The notes beneath the pieces are model-generated. The model was not told the origin of the DNA. It was given only the letters and a program-made list of their open reading frames with translations, and did no database searches. DNA of 64,000 nt, from positions 124,001 to 188,000 of the forward strand of contig NZ_JAANCN010000007.1 of NCBI RefSeq assembly GCF_011326735.1, read 5' to 3'. Position numbers and translations under genes: made by a program. The DNA comes from Phycicoccus endophyticus. GTDB lineage: Bacteria > Actinomycetota > Actinomycetes > Actinomycetales > Dermatophilaceae. Positions 48,711 through 58,369 of the stretch are shown here, piece by piece; within the stretch, counting starts at the first letter, position 1, and every line of letters begins with the position of its first letter.

Positions 48711-51350
48711 TCAGCGAGCGGGCTTGGCGACCGGGACCAGCTCGAGGTCGCGCGCGGCGACCTCGGCGCCGTCGGCCCCTTCGGCGTACTCGAGCCGGCC
48801 GGTGAGCCGGCCCGCGGCACGCAGGTCGGCCTCCGCGGCGCGGACGAGGTCGAGGACCCGCGCCGGCGCGACGAGGGTGGCCGTCGGGACCTCGGCCCGC
48901 ATGCCGACCTTGGCCTCCGACTTGGCCTTGCGGACCACCGCGAGCGCCGCGCCGACCGCCTCGAGCAGCGCCGGGTCACCGCCGTCGGGCAGCTCCTGCA
49001 CGCTCGGCCACGAGGCCCGGTGCACCGACCCCTCGTGGGTCCAGCTCCAGACCTCCTCGGTGACGTACGGCAGGACGGGGGCGAGCAGGCGCAGGACGAC
49101 GTCGAGCGCGAGCCGCAGGGTGGCCCGGGCCGAGGCCGCGGCGGCCTCGCCGCGGGAGCCGTAGGCCCGGTCCTTGACGAGCTCGAGGTAGTCGTCGCAG
49201 AAGGTCCAGAAGAAGGTCTCGGTGGCCTCGAGGCTGCGGGTGTAGTCCCAGGCCTCGAACCCGGCCGTGGCCCGCTCGACGACCTCGCGGAGCACCGCGA
49301 GGACCGACCGGTCGAGCGGGTCGGTGACCTGCGCGGCCAGGTCGCCCTCGACGTCCCCGAAGGACAGCGCGAACTTCGAGGCGTTGAGCACCTTGATGGC
49401 CAGCCGACGGCCGACCTTCATCTGGCCGACGTCGTAGGCGGCGTCGGTGCCGAGCCGCCCGCTGGCGGCCCAGTAGCGCACCGCGTCGGCGCTGTGCTCG
49501 CGCACGACGTCCTCGGGCGTGACGACGTTGCCCTTGGACTTGCTCATCTTCTTGCGGTCGGGGTCGAGGATCCAGCCGGAGATGGCGGCGTTCGTCCACG
49601 GGACGGTGCCGTGCTCGTGGAAGGCCCGCACGACGGTGGCGAACAGCCAGGTACGGATGATGTCGTGGGCCTGCGGGCGCAGGTCCATCGGGAAGACCTT
49701 GGCGAACAGCGGGTCCGGCTCACCGGAGCCCGCGCCGCGCCAGCCCCCGGCGATCTGCGGGGTCAGCGACGAGGTGGCCCAGGTGTCGAGGACGTCGGGG
49801 TCGCCGACGAAGCCGCCGGGCACGCCGCGCTGGTCGTCGGTGTAGCCGGGCGGGGCCTGCGCGGCCGGGTCGACCGGCAGGTCGGACTCGGCGGGCAGGA
49901 TCGGGTGGTCGTGGTCGGGCTCGCCGTCGGCGTCCAGCGGGTACCAGACCGGGATCGGCACGCCGAAGAACCGCTGGCGGGAGACGAGCCAGTCGCCGTT
50001 GAGGCCCTCGACCCAGTTGGTGTACCGGGAGCGCATGAACGCGGGGTGGAACTCGATCTCGCGACCCTGGGCGACGAGCCGCGCGTTGAGCTCACGCTCG
50101 CGCCCGCCGTTGCGGATGTACCACTGGCGGGTGGTGACGATCTCGAGGGGCTTCTCGCCGCGCTCGTAGAAGTTGGCTTTGCGCTGGGTCGGTGTCGGCT
50201 CGCCGTCGAGGTCGCCGGACTCGCGCAGCGCCTCGACGAGCGCCGTGCGGGCCGAGAACGCGGTCTTGCCCCCGAGCCGCTCGGCGTAGAGGGCGGCCCC
50301 GGGCGAGGACGCCAGCCATGGCGGCACCTCGCTCTGCAGCCGTCCGGTGCGGGTGACGACCGAGCGGGTGGGCAGCCGCAGCTCCCGCCACCACAGGACG
50401 TCGGTGAGGTCGCCGAAGGTGCAGCACATGGCGATGCCGGCGCCCTTGTCCATCTCCGCCGACGGGTGCGCGAGGACGGGGACCTCGACGTCGAACAGCG
50501 GGGTGCGCACGCTCGACCCGATGAGCGCGTGGTAGCGCTCGTCGTCGGGGTGGGCGATGAGGGCGACGCAGGACGGGATGAGCTCCGGTCGCGTCGTCTC
50601 GATGTAGACCGGCCCGTCGGTGCCGTGGAACGCGACCCGGTGGTAGGCGCCCGGGTAGTCGCGGGCCTCGAGCTCGGCCTGGGCGACGGCGGTCTGGAAC
50701 GTGACGTCCCACAGGCCCGGCGCCTCGGACTGGTAGGCCTCACCGCGGGCGACGTTGCGCAGGAAGGCCTGCTGCGAGGTGGCCCGGGAGTGGTCGTCGA
50801 CGGTCCGGTAGCTGATGTCCCAGTCGAGGCTGAAGCCGAGCCGGCGGAAGAGGGACTCGAAGGCCTTCTCGTCCTCCACGGTCAGCTCGTCGCACAGCTC
50901 GATGAAGTTCTGGCGCGAGATCGGCATCTCGTCGGCGGCCTTGGTGCTCTTGGCGTTGCCCCTGAACGGCGGCTCGAAGCCCGGGTCGTAGGGGAGCGAG
51001 GCGTCGCCGCGGACGCCGTAGTAGTTCTGCACCCGCTTCTCGGTCGGCAGCCCGTTGTCGTCCCAGCCGATGGGGTAGAAGACCCGCAGGCCCCGCATCC
51101 GCTTGTAGCGGGCCATGCAGTCGGTGTGGGTGTAGCTGAAGACGTGGCCCATGTGCAGCGACCCGCTGGCCGTCGGCGGCGGGGTGTCGATGGAGAACAC
51201 CTCGGCGCGCTCGCCGGCGAGGGCGGCCTCGCGGTCGAAGGCGTAGGTGCCCTGCTGCGCCCATACCGTGCCCCACTTCTCCTCGAGACCCTCCAGCGAG
51301 GGGCGCTCGGGAATGGCGGCGGCGCGCGGGGCGGGCGGGTGCTCGGTCAT
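48711..51350 (-). CDS. valS: valyl-tRNA synthetase
   Basis: The 879-residue class I synthetase has the HIGH-type motif GSLHMGH near residue 62, KMSKS at about 614, an editing CP1 domain (about 210-380, YIETTRPELI) and an anticodon-binding domain ending about 800. It has GWDDNGLPTE and the C-terminal arm typical of actinobacterial ValRS. It converges on the C39-like gene with a 6-bp gap and is divergent from the acyltransferase gene. Confidence 0.96.
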   Translation of the reverse strand: MTEHPPAPRAAAIPERPSLEGLEEKWGTVWAQQGTYAFDREAALAGERAEVFSIDTPPPTASGSLHMGHVFSYTHTDCMARYKRMRGLRVFYPIGWDDNGLPTEKRVQNYYGVRGDASLPYDPGFEPPFRGNAKSTKAADEMPISRQNFIELCDELTVEDEKAFESLFRRLGFSLDWDISYRTVDDHSRATSQQAFLRNVARGEAYQSEAPGLWDVTFQTAVAQAELEARDYPGAYHRVAFHGTDGPVYIETTRPELIPSCVALIAHPDDERYHALIGSSVRTPLFDVEVPVLAHPSAEMDKGAGIAMCCTFGDLTDVLWWRELRLPTRSVVTRTGRLQSEVPPWLASSPGAALYAERLGGKTAFSARTALVEALRESGDLDGEPTPTQRKANFYERGEKPLEIVTTRQWYIRNGGRERELNARLVAQGREIEFHPAFMRSRYTNWVEGLNGDWLVSRQRFFGVPIPVWYPLDADGEPDHDHPILPAESDLPVDPAAQAPPGYTDDQRGVPGGFVGDPDVLDTWATSSLTPQIAGGWRGAGSGEPDPLFAKVFPMDLRPQAHDIIRTWLFATVVRAFHEHGTVPWTNAAISGWILDPDRKKMSKSKGNVVTPEDVVREHSADAVRYWAASGRLGTDAAYDVGQMKVGRRLAIKVLNASKFALSFGDVEGDLAAQVTDPLDRSVLAVLREVVERATAGFEAWDYTRSLEATETFFWTFCDDYLELVKDRAYGSRGEAAAASARATLRLALDVVLRLLAPVLPYVTEEVWSWTHEGSVHRASWPSVQELPDGGDPALLEAVGAALAVVRKAKSEAKVGMRAEVPTATLVAPARVLDLVRAAEADLRAAGRLTGRLEYAEGADGAEVAARDLELVPVAKPAR

Positions 51351-51420
51351 GGCGTGAATCCTCCCATCCGGGCGGCCGCCGGCTCCAACCGGCTCGAGGC
51401 CGGTGACCTAGGCTTCGGGC

Positions 51421-52173
51421 ATGGAGCCGCTCTACCGGTCCGTCATCGGGGCCGCCCGCTTCGTGTTCGCCGCGCAGGGCACGAGGTTCACGATCCTCGG
51501 CCGGGAGAACGTCCCCCGCGAGGGCGGGGCGGTCATGGCGGTCAACCACACCTCCTACCTCGACTTCATGTACGCGGGCCTGCCGCCCCGGCGGCACGGG
51601 CGCTACGTGCGCTTCATGGCCAAGCAGTCGATCTTCCGGCACGGGGTGGCCGGCCCGCTGATGCGCGGGATGCGGCACATCCCCGTCGACCGCTCCGGTG
51701 GGGGCGAGGCCTTCCGGGCGGCCGTGGAGGCTCTGCGCGCCGGTGAGATCGTCGGCGTGTTCCCCGAGGCGACGATGTCGCGCTCCTTCGAGCTGCGCCC
51801 GTTCAAGGCGGGGGCGGTGACGATGGCCCAGGCCACCGGGGTGCCGGTGCTGCCGACGACGATCTGGGGTGGTCACCGGGTGTGGACCAAGGACCTGCCG
51901 AGCCGGCGCGGCTTGGCCCGGATCCCGGTGCACATCACCGTCGGCGCCCCCCTGTACGTGGCGCCCGAGGAGGACCCGCAGGCGGCGACCGCGCGCCTGC
52001 GGGCGGCGATGCAGACCCAGCTCGAGGCCCAGCAGGCCGCCTACCCGCCGCTGACCGGCGAGGACCGGCGGTGGCTGCCGGCGCGGCTCGGCGGGCTCGC
52101 GCCGACGCCCGAGGAGGCCCACGAGCGCGACGAGTCCGACATGCGCCGCACCCGCGACCGCTTCACCGGCTGA
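51421..52173 (+). CDS. 1-acyl-sn-glycerol-3-phosphate acyltransferase-type protein
   Basis: The 250-residue protein has the PlsC motifs NHTSYLD (residues 41-47), the second block RHIPVDRS, and FPEATMS, together the catalytic His/Asp and phosphate-binding sites. Such enzymes acylate lysophosphatidate in phospholipid synthesis; the exact acceptor is not given by sequence. The start at ATG 51421 is 70 bp from divergent valS. Confidence 0.9.
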   Translation: MEPLYRSVIGAARFVFAAQGTRFTILGRENVPREGGAVMAVNHTSYLDFMYAGLPPRRHGRYVRFMAKQSIFRHGVAGPLMRGMRHIPVDRSGGGEAFRAAVEALRAGEIVGVFPEATMSRSFELRPFKAGAVTMAQATGVPVLPTTIWGGHRVWTKDLPSRRGLARIPVHITVGAPLYVAPEEDPQAATARLRAAMQTQLEAQQAAYPPLTGEDRRWLPARLGGLAPTPEEAHERDESDMRRTRDRFTG

Positions 52174-52194
52174 GCGCAGCCCGGACGCGCGCGC

Positions 52195-52734
52195 TCAGAC
52201 GGCGCGGCCGAGGTGGGCGAGCGCCTGGCGCAGCAGGACGCCGTGGCCACGCTCCATCTCCGCCTGCACGCCGGGGTCGAGGGCCTGCTCGGGGGTCAGC
52301 CAGGTCAGGTCGAGGGCGTCGTTCTGGGGCGCGCAGTCGCCGGCGACCGGGACGACGTAGGCGAGCGAGACGGCGTGCTGGCGCGGGTCGTGGAACGGGG
52401 TGACCCCGGGGGTCGGGAAGTACTCGGCGACGGTGAACGGCTGGGGGGAGGCCGGTACCCGTGGCAGGGCCACCGGGCCGAGGTCCTTCTCGATGTGCCT
52501 GAGCAGCGCGTCGCGGACCCGCTCGTGGTGGAGCACCCGGCCCGAGACGAGCTCGCGGCACACCCGTCCCTCGCCGTCGAGGCGCAGGAGCACCCCGAGG
52601 GCGCTCACCTCGCCACGGTCGTCGACGCGCACCGGGACGGCGTCGACGTAGAGGATCGGCAGCCGCCCGCGGGCGGCGTCGAGCTCCTCCCGGCTCAGCC
52701 AGGCGGGGTCGCGGTCAAGCTCGAGGGGGCTCAT
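52195..52734 (-). CDS. NUDIX-type DUF4916 protein
   Basis: The 179-residue protein reads LPILYVDAVPVRVDDRG, RELVSGRVLHHERVRDALLRHIEKDLGPVALP and TVAEYFPTPG, a pattern conserved in actinobacterial DUF4916/NUDIX-fold proteins. A canonical GX5EX7REUXEEXGU box is not complete, so hydrolysis is uncertain. It starts within the last 20 bp of the ECF S-component gene, so it is the last gene of the B12-uptake operon by position, although a functional link is not evident. Confidence 0.78.
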   Translation of the reverse strand: MSPLELDRDPAWLSREELDAARGRLPILYVDAVPVRVDDRGEVSALGVLLRLDGEGRVCRELVSGRVLHHERVRDALLRHIEKDLGPVALPRVPASPQPFTVAEYFPTPGVTPFHDPRQHAVSLAYVVPVAGDCAPQNDALDLTWLTPEQALDPGVQAEMERGHGVLLRQALAHLGRAV

Positions 52735-53611
52735 CCCCCGATTGTGCCAAGGGCTGCAGCTCGCGTCCGCCCTGGCCCGCCGCGCACGTCGGGCTCGAGG
52801 CGGCCTCGAAGCGCACGGGGACGTCGAAGGCCGCGCGCCGGGCGGCCCGGCGCAGGGCGCCGAGGACCGGGCGGGCGGTGAGCGCGACGAGGACGGCGGT
52901 GGTCGCCGCACGGGTGAGGTCCCACCCGAGGCTCGTCGCGAGGCTGAACAGGAGGAACCGGTGGAGGTTCTCGGCGACGGGGGCACCGGGCAGGACGGAG
53001 AGCCCACCCCCGGATCCGGTCGAGAACGGCCAGAACGAGAGGTTGAGCAGGATGCCGTAGGCGAGCCCGGCCACCGCGCCGTACCCCGCCAGGAGGCCGA
53101 CCTCGCGCCGGCCCCGGGCCCGGGGGAGGACCCCGGCGCCCCAGCCCACCCAGGCCGCGGCGAGCATCTGGAAGGGCAGCCACGGTCCGACCCCGCCGGT
53201 GACCAGTGCGGAGGCGAAGAGCGTCACCGCGCCCTGGACGAAGCCGAACCCCGGCCCGAAGACCCGCCCCCCGAGGACGAGGAGGAAGAAGACCGTCTCC
53301 AGGCCGGCGGTCCCGGCCCCCAGCGGGCGCAGGGCGGCACCCACCGCGGCGAGCACGCCGAGCATGGCCACCGCCTTGACGTCCATCCCGCCGTCGGCGA
53401 TCTCGGCGAGGACGACCGCGAGCAGCAGCGGCAGGACGACGGCGAGGACGAGCGGGGCGTCGTCGCCGTGTGCCAGCCCGGAGGTGGGCGCGAGGAGCAG
53501 CGGCCAGCCGAAGGCGACGACCCCGGCCGCGCTGACGAGCGCGACGGCGAGGGCGGAGCGGTGCCCGAGCAGCACCGCGCGCGCGGGCCGGGCCCCGGCG
53601 GGGGCGCTCAC
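52715..53611 (-). CDS. ECF transporter S component (putative cobalamin-specific)
   Basis: The 298-residue membrane protein has about six to eight spans, including LLLAVVLAEIADGGMDVKAVAMLGVLAAVGAALRP in two parts and GGRVFGPGFGFVQGAVTLFASAL, the pattern of the ECF substrate-binding S subunits. It binds the vitamin and toggles in the membrane when driven by the A and T subunits. GTG 53611 overlaps the ATPase stop. The cobalamin assignment rests on the riboswitch and neighbours. Confidence 0.82.
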   Translation of the reverse strand: MSAPAGARPARAVLLGHRSALAVALVSAAGVVAFGWPLLLAPTSGLAHGDDAPLVLAVVLPLLLAVVLAEIADGGMDVKAVAMLGVLAAVGAALRPLGAGTAGLETVFFLLVLGGRVFGPGFGFVQGAVTLFASALVTGGVGPWLPFQMLAAAWVGWGAGVLPRARGRREVGLLAGYGAVAGLAYGILLNLSFWPFSTGSGGGLSVLPGAPVAENLHRFLLFSLATSLGWDLTRAATTAVLVALTARPVLGALRRAARRAAFDVPVRFEAASSPTCAAGQGGRELQPLAQSGDEPPRA

Positions 53612-55263
53612 CGCTCCTCCCCGTCCACGGCCGTGCGGACCTCGTCCACGGTGAGCCACGGCCCCGGGCGGAGGACCTTGGCGACCTGCGGCGCGAGCGT
53701 GGGGGAGGCGAGGACGACCTGGGCGGTCGGGCCCTCCGCCACGACCTCACCCGCCGCGAGGAGGACGACGCGGTCGGCGCACTCGGCGACGAACTCGACG
53801 TCGTGGGTGGCGACGAGGAGCGCGCGCCCGTCGTCGGCGAGCCCCTGCAGTGTGCTCGCCAGCGCCGCCTTGGCGACCGGGTCCAGCCCCCGGGTCGGCT
53901 CGTCGAGCAGGAGCACCGGCGGGTCGGCGGTCAGCTGGACGGCGAGGACGAGGGCGAGCTTCTGGCCCTCGGACAGGTCGCGCGGGTGACGGTCGGCCGG
54001 CACGTCCGGGGCCAGCCGGGCGAGCAGGCGCGCACAGGTCCCCGGCGGGGCTGCGCTCTCCCGGTCGGCCTGGGCGCACTCGCCGCCCACCGTGTCGAGG
54101 TAGAGCAGGTCGGCGGCGCTCTGCGGGACCAGGCCGACCCGCTCGCGGCGGCGGTCCGGCGGCAGCCCGGCAGGGTTGACCTCGCCGCCCTCGCGGGCCA
54201 GGACGCGCACCCGGCCGGCGGTGGGCGCGGTGCTCCCCTGGAGGGCCCACAGCAGGGAGGACTTGCCCGACCCGTTGCGCCCCATGAGCCCGGTCACCTC
54301 GCCGGCGCGCAGGTCGAGGTCGACGCCGGCGACGGCGAGGACCTCTCCCGGGTGCCGGACGACCAGCCCCCGTGCGCGCACCACGGGCTCCCGTCGCCCC
54401 GCCGCGGCGGCCCGCGGGGACACCGGGCTCGGGGACCGGCCGCGCAGCCCGGCGCGCAGGTCGGCGGCGGCCCGCCGGGCGTCGCGGACCGAGAGCGGCA
54501 GCGGCTGCCACCCGGCCCACCGGCCGAGCTCGACGACCGGGGAGGTCACCTCGCTCGTGGCCATCATCGCCGCCGGCTCCCCGGCGCTCACCGTCCCGTC
54601 GGGGGCCACGTGCACGACCCGGTCGGCGTGGTGGAGCACGCGCTCGACCCGGTGCTCGGCGAGGACGACGGTGACCGCGAGGTCGTGGACGAGCCGGGTG
54701 ACCGTCGCGAGCACGTCCTCGGCCCCGACGGGGTCCAGCGCCGAGGTCGGCTCGTCGAGGAGGATGACCCGGGGGTGCGCCGTGAGGACCGAGCCGATGG
54801 CCACCCGCTGCTGCTGGCCGCCGGACAGCTCGCGCAGCGGGACGTCACGCAGCTCGGGGATGCCGAGGAGGTCGAGGGTCTCCTCGACCCGGGTGCGCAT
54901 CGTGGCCGCCGACAGCCCGAGCTGCTCCATGCCGTAGGCGAGCTCCTCCTCGACGGTGTCGGTGACGAAGCCGGCGAGCGGGTCCTGCCCGACGACCCCA
55001 ACGAGGTCGGCGAGGTCGCGCGGACGGTGCTCGCGGGTGTCGCGCCCGTGGACGAGCACCCGACCGCGCAGGGTCCCGCCGGTGAAGTGCGGTACCCGGC
55101 CGCACATCGCCCCGAGCAGGGTCGACTTGCCCGAGCCGGTCCGCCCGACGACGAGCGCGAGCTCGCCCTCCTCCACGCTGAGGTCGACCGATCGCAGGAC
55201 GGGCCGGTCGGCGCCGGCGAGGGTGACCGAGACCGACTCCAGGACGACGGCGGGCTCATCCAC
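53608..55263 (-). CDS. ECF transporter fused double ATPase (A-A')
   Basis: The 551-residue protein contains two ABC ATPase domains. The first has Walker A VGRTGSGKST at 39-48, signature ELSGGQQQR and Walker B LLDEPTSALD; the second has MGRNGSGKSS, DLSEGQKLAL and LLDEPTRGLD. Together they form the EcfA-EcfA' engine in one chain. GTG 55263 is chosen because GGAGGT is 7 bp upstream; it overlaps the T-component stop by 8 bp. Confidence 0.92.
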   Translation of the reverse strand: MDEPAVVLESVSVTLAGADRPVLRSVDLSVEEGELALVVGRTGSGKSTLLGAMCGRVPHFTGGTLRGRVLVHGRDTREHRPRDLADLVGVVGQDPLAGFVTDTVEEELAYGMEQLGLSAATMRTRVEETLDLLGIPELRDVPLRELSGGQQQRVAIGSVLTAHPRVILLDEPTSALDPVGAEDVLATVTRLVHDLAVTVVLAEHRVERVLHHADRVVHVAPDGTVSAGEPAAMMATSEVTSPVVELGRWAGWQPLPLSVRDARRAAADLRAGLRGRSPSPVSPRAAAAGRREPVVRARGLVVRHPGEVLAVAGVDLDLRAGEVTGLMGRNGSGKSSLLWALQGSTAPTAGRVRVLAREGGEVNPAGLPPDRRRERVGLVPQSAADLLYLDTVGGECAQADRESAAPPGTCARLLARLAPDVPADRHPRDLSEGQKLALVLAVQLTADPPVLLLDEPTRGLDPVAKAALASTLQGLADDGRALLVATHDVEFVAECADRVVLLAAGEVVAEGPTAQVVLASPTLAPQVAKVLRPGPWLTVDEVRTAVDGEER

Positions 55264-56389
55264 GGGCACGCACCTCCCGGGCACCGCGCGGCGCGACCCG
55301 CGCGGCCGGGCGGGGCGGTGGCGGGGTGAGCAGCGCCGGCAGGGCGGCGACGAGGAGGCCCGCCACCCCGAGCACCGGCAGCGCCGGCGGGGCGAGCGGC
55401 GACAGCGGCAGGGACAGCGCGTCCGGGTCGACCCGCCCGACCACGGTGAGCGCCGCGGCGGCGACGACACCGGAGCCGAGCGTCAGCCACTCCGGCCCCC
55501 GCCACGGGTCTCGACGGTAGACCGAGGTGTGCACACGGCGCCCGCCGAGCCAGAGCCCGGCCCCACACAGCAGGAGCCCCGTGAGCAGCGCCGGCGTGCC
55601 GAGGAGCGCCGGCGTGGAGGCGTCGAGCACGCCGTAGAGCCCGACCGCGACGAGCAGCAGGCCGGTGAGCGTCGCGGCCGAGGCGGCGCGGCGGCCGGCC
55701 GGGCCGTCGGGCTCGGTGCGTCCGTAGCCCCGCGAGTCCATGGCCGCGGCGAGCAGGAGGGAGCGCTCGAGGGTGTCCTCGAGGACCGGCAGGGCCACCG
55801 CCGGGAGCGCCCGCAGCCCCCGGGCGCCGTCGCCGCGCAGCTGGCGCGCGCGCAGCACCCGCTGCACCGACTCGGCGAGCTGGGGAGCCACCGAGACCGA
55901 GACGACGACCGCGGCGCCGACCTCGTGGAGCGCGGCCGGGAGGCTGCGCAGGAGGCGTTTGGGGTTGGCGAGCGCGTTGGCCGCGCCGATGCACGCGATG
56001 ACGACGGCGAGCCGCAGGCCGGTGACGGCTGCGGCGAGCAGCCCCTCGAGGCGGACGTCGCCGCCGAGCTCGACGCCGGCGGCCCAGGTCGGCAGCGAGA
56101 CCCGGGGCAGGGGCAGCACGACGGTCCTGCCGGTCTTGACGCCGACGACGACGTGCAGGAGCACCCGGACGAGGACGACCGCCACACCGAGCCACAGGTA
56201 GAGCCGGAAGGCCCGGGCCCAGGGCGAGGACCCGCGGCGTGCGGCGACGACGAGGCCCGCGACCGCCAGGGCGAGCAGGAGCAGCAGGGGGTTGGTGCCC
56301 GCGCTCGCCGCGACGGCGAGGCCGACCGCCCACCCCCACCAGGCGGCGGGGTGGACGGCGCGGGGCACGTCGAGGTCCAGGCGTCCCAT
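55256..56389 (-). CDS. ECF transporter transmembrane T component
   Basis: The 377-residue protein has several hydrophobic spans and, in the central cytoplasmic coupling region, RARQLRGDGARG and the EcfT hallmark AMDSRGYG (Ala-x-x-Arg-Gly family motifs) that docks onto the ATPases. It links S and A subunits. ATG 56389 lies 2 bp past the DUF4430 gene stop. Confidence 0.88.
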   Translation of the reverse strand: MGRLDLDVPRAVHPAAWWGWAVGLAVAASAGTNPLLLLLALAVAGLVVAARRGSSPWARAFRLYLWLGVAVVLVRVLLHVVVGVKTGRTVVLPLPRVSLPTWAAGVELGGDVRLEGLLAAAVTGLRLAVVIACIGAANALANPKRLLRSLPAALHEVGAAVVVSVSVAPQLAESVQRVLRARQLRGDGARGLRALPAVALPVLEDTLERSLLLAAAMDSRGYGRTEPDGPAGRRAASAATLTGLLLVAVGLYGVLDASTPALLGTPALLTGLLLCGAGLWLGGRRVHTSVYRRDPWRGPEWLTLGSGVVAAAALTVVGRVDPDALSLPLSPLAPPALPVLGVAGLLVAALPALLTPPPPRPAARVAPRGAREVRARG

Positions 56390-56391
56390 CC

Positions 56392-57009
56392 TCAGGCCCG
56401 CCGCCTGCGGACCGCCCACGCCGCGGCGGCGACGAGGACGACGAGGGCGCTCCCGGTGATCAGCGAGGTCGTGCTCCCCGGGGCCGAGGATGTCCCGGCC
56501 GCCGTGCTCCCGGCCGGTCCGTCACCGGAGCCCGCGGCTCGGTCCCGGCCGCCGGCGAGCACGTCGGCCACCGCGACCCGGGGTCGCTCCCCGGCGCCGT
56601 AGCGGACGCCGATGACGCTCCCGGCCGGTGGGTCGAAGGTGGCCACTCCCGTGTCGCTGTAGGTCCACTGCTCTCCCGCGGCGGCGTGGAAGAAGCCCCA
56701 GTAGGCGTCGGCGGGCGGCGTGCGGACACAGCCGGCCGAGGCCGGGACACCGTCGACACGGCACAGGAACCCGGGCTGGGTCTCGACCTGGACCACGCTC
56801 GCCACCGCCTCGAGTGCCTCCAGGGCCGAGGCCGGGTCGCCGGGCGCGCACCGGGTGGTGACGGCGCTCCCGGTGTCGACGACGACCGAGACGCCGGAGC
56901 TGCCCGCGCAGGCCGCGGCCGTCGCCGGCGCCGCGGTGACGAGCAGCCCGGCGCCGGCCAGCACTCCCGTCGCCACGGCACCGGCGGCGCGCCGCAGCCC
57001 GCCGCCCAT
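56392..57009 (-). CDS. secreted DUF4430 protein, transcobalamin beta-domain-like
   Basis: The 205-residue protein has a signal peptide (about 1-33, ending ATAAA), a mature domain with YWGFFHAAAGEQWTYSDTG and PPAGSVIGVRYG, which matches DUF4430, and a C-terminal transmembrane helix (about 182-200) plus RRRRA, so it is anchored with its domain outside the cell. DUF4430 corresponds to the C-terminal cobalamin-contacting beta domain of transcobalamin and intrinsic factor. Its ATG overlaps the preceding TGA by one base. Confidence 0.85.
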   Translation of the reverse strand: MGGGLRRAAGAVATGVLAGAGLLVTAAPATAAACAGSSGVSVVVDTGSAVTTRCAPGDPASALEALEAVASVVQVETQPGFLCRVDGVPASAGCVRTPPADAYWGFFHAAAGEQWTYSDTGVATFDPPAGSVIGVRYGAGERPRVAVADVLAGGRDRAAGSGDGPAGSTAAGTSSAPGSTTSLITGSALVVLVAAAAWAVRRRRA

Positions 57010-58268
57010 CAGCGCTCGCCGCTCCGGCGCCTGGCCAGCCAGCCGCCGAGGACGGCGAGCAGGGCGAGCGCGACGCCGACCGCGACCCAGACCGGGAGCG
57101 CGGAGGAGCCCGAGCCGTCCGCGCCGTCCTCGTCGGCCTGCGCCGCCGGCGACGCCGAGGCTGCCGCCGTGCACGACGACGCGGGCGCGGCCCGCGAGGC
57201 GTCCTGGGCACTCACCGAGAGCAGGGAGCCACCCGCCAGCGCGAGCGTGGCCTGCGGGGTCGCCCGCAGGTCGGAGTCGGCCGGCTCGGTGCTCGAGCGC
57301 TCGGCGGCACTGTGCGCGACGGCTCCGACCAGTGCCTCGGGCGCCGAGCACCCGTAGCGCAGCCCGAGGAGGAAGGCGCGTCCGGCGTCGGCGGGCGAGG
57401 TGCGCCCGCCGGCGGTGAAGGCCTGCACCGCGACCGCGGTCGTGTTGGCGTTCGGGTCGCCGTCGGCAGCGGAGAGGCCACCGTCGGCGCCCTGGGCGTC
57501 CTCGAGGTGGTCCAGGGCGTCCTGCGCGGCGTCCGTGGCGCCGAGCGCGAGCAGCGCCTGGGCGGCGAAGGCCGTCGCGTCCGGGTCGCTCGCGCACCGC
57601 CGGCCCCCCGGCGTGGCCCGGAAGCCGCCGTCGGGGCACTGCTGGTCCAGGAGGAAGGCCCGCGCCGGGTCGTCGACCGGCCGCCCGGCGCGCTCGAGGG
57701 CGAGCAGGGCGAGCGACTGCCCGATGGTGTTGGAGTAGTCGCACTGCTTCTGTCCGCAGCCCGTGGACGGCAGGTCGGAGAAGCGCCCGGGGTCGACGGC
57801 GCCCTCGGTCGCCTCGAGGCGGGCCACGAGGTCGCTGCCCCCGACCGACCGCGGGTCGCCGCCGTGGGCCACGACCGTGAGCAGCGCCTTGGCGGTCGAC
57901 CCGGCGTACGTCGTGTCCGGGCCGGCGCCGACGTAGTCGCCGAGGTGGGACTCCAGGAAGGCCATCGCCCGGTCGGCCTCGTCGCCGGCCGTGTGCGCCC
58001 CGTCGAGGGCGAGGACGGCGTCGAGGGTGTTGCCGCCGTCGAGGTAGCCGTCGGTGGAGAGCGTGCCGTCGGTGTCCGGGTAGACGTAGTGGTGCCCGTA
58101 CTCGGTGAGGGTCCGGGCGACGAAGGCCGCGGCGTCCTGGGCGGCGACGTCCGGGGAGACGTCGGCGGCCGCGCCGGCGGGTGCGGAGGCCACGAGCAGC
58201 GCGAGCCCCGCGGTGAGGACGGTGGCGAGCCGGGGGAGCACCCGGCCGCGTGGGGGGATGGGGGACAT
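57009..58268 (-). CDS. secreted prenyltransferase-repeat protein, transcobalamin alpha-domain-like
   Basis: The 419-residue protein has a signal peptide (about 1-34, ASAPAGAAA), an alpha-alpha barrel of repeated helical hairpins (YAGSTAKALLTVVAHGG, SNTIGQSLALLALERAG, DPDATAFAAQALLALG, NANTTAVAVQAFTAGG), and a C-terminal transmembrane helix plus RRRSGER. The fold is that of prenyltransferases and of the N-terminal domain of transcobalamin. No terpenoid-cyclase catalytic DxDD is seen. ATG 58268 follows AGGAAGG and a cobalamin riboswitch, so B12 capture is inferred. Confidence 0.85.
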   Translation of the reverse strand: MSPIPPRGRVLPRLATVLTAGLALLVASAPAGAAADVSPDVAAQDAAAFVARTLTEYGHHYVYPDTDGTLSTDGYLDGGNTLDAVLALDGAHTAGDEADRAMAFLESHLGDYVGAGPDTTYAGSTAKALLTVVAHGGDPRSVGGSDLVARLEATEGAVDPGRFSDLPSTGCGQKQCDYSNTIGQSLALLALERAGRPVDDPARAFLLDQQCPDGGFRATPGGRRCASDPDATAFAAQALLALGATDAAQDALDHLEDAQGADGGLSAADGDPNANTTAVAVQAFTAGGRTSPADAGRAFLLGLRYGCSAPEALVGAVAHSAAERSSTEPADSDLRATPQATLALAGGSLLSVSAQDASRAAPASSCTAAASASPAAQADEDGADGSGSSALPVWVAVGVALALLAVLGGWLARRRSGER

Positions 58269-58369
58269 GGGGCCTTCCTGAGCGGTCGGGACGAGCGCCC
58301 GAACCGCCGGAGCGAGAGCCCCGACCTCCCGGGCTCCGTCCCGCACTCCTCGACGGTGGTAGTGGAGCC

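Noticed and set aside
49020-51746. Long plus-strand frame (about 900 codons) opposite valS
   Set aside because: It is the antisense shadow of valS in a GC-rich genome; the minus strand has all synthetase motifs and the plus frame has Val/Gly/Arg-rich low-complexity composition. Similar antisense frames opposite the tape measure, ClpX, trigger factor and ECF genes were dropped for the same reason.
57009-58268. Terpenoid (squalene/prenyl) biosynthetic enzyme
   Set aside because: The protein is secreted and membrane-anchored, lacks a visible DxDD-type catalytic motif, sits behind a B12 riboswitch and overlaps a DUF4430 gene; a transcobalamin-like role explains all of this better.
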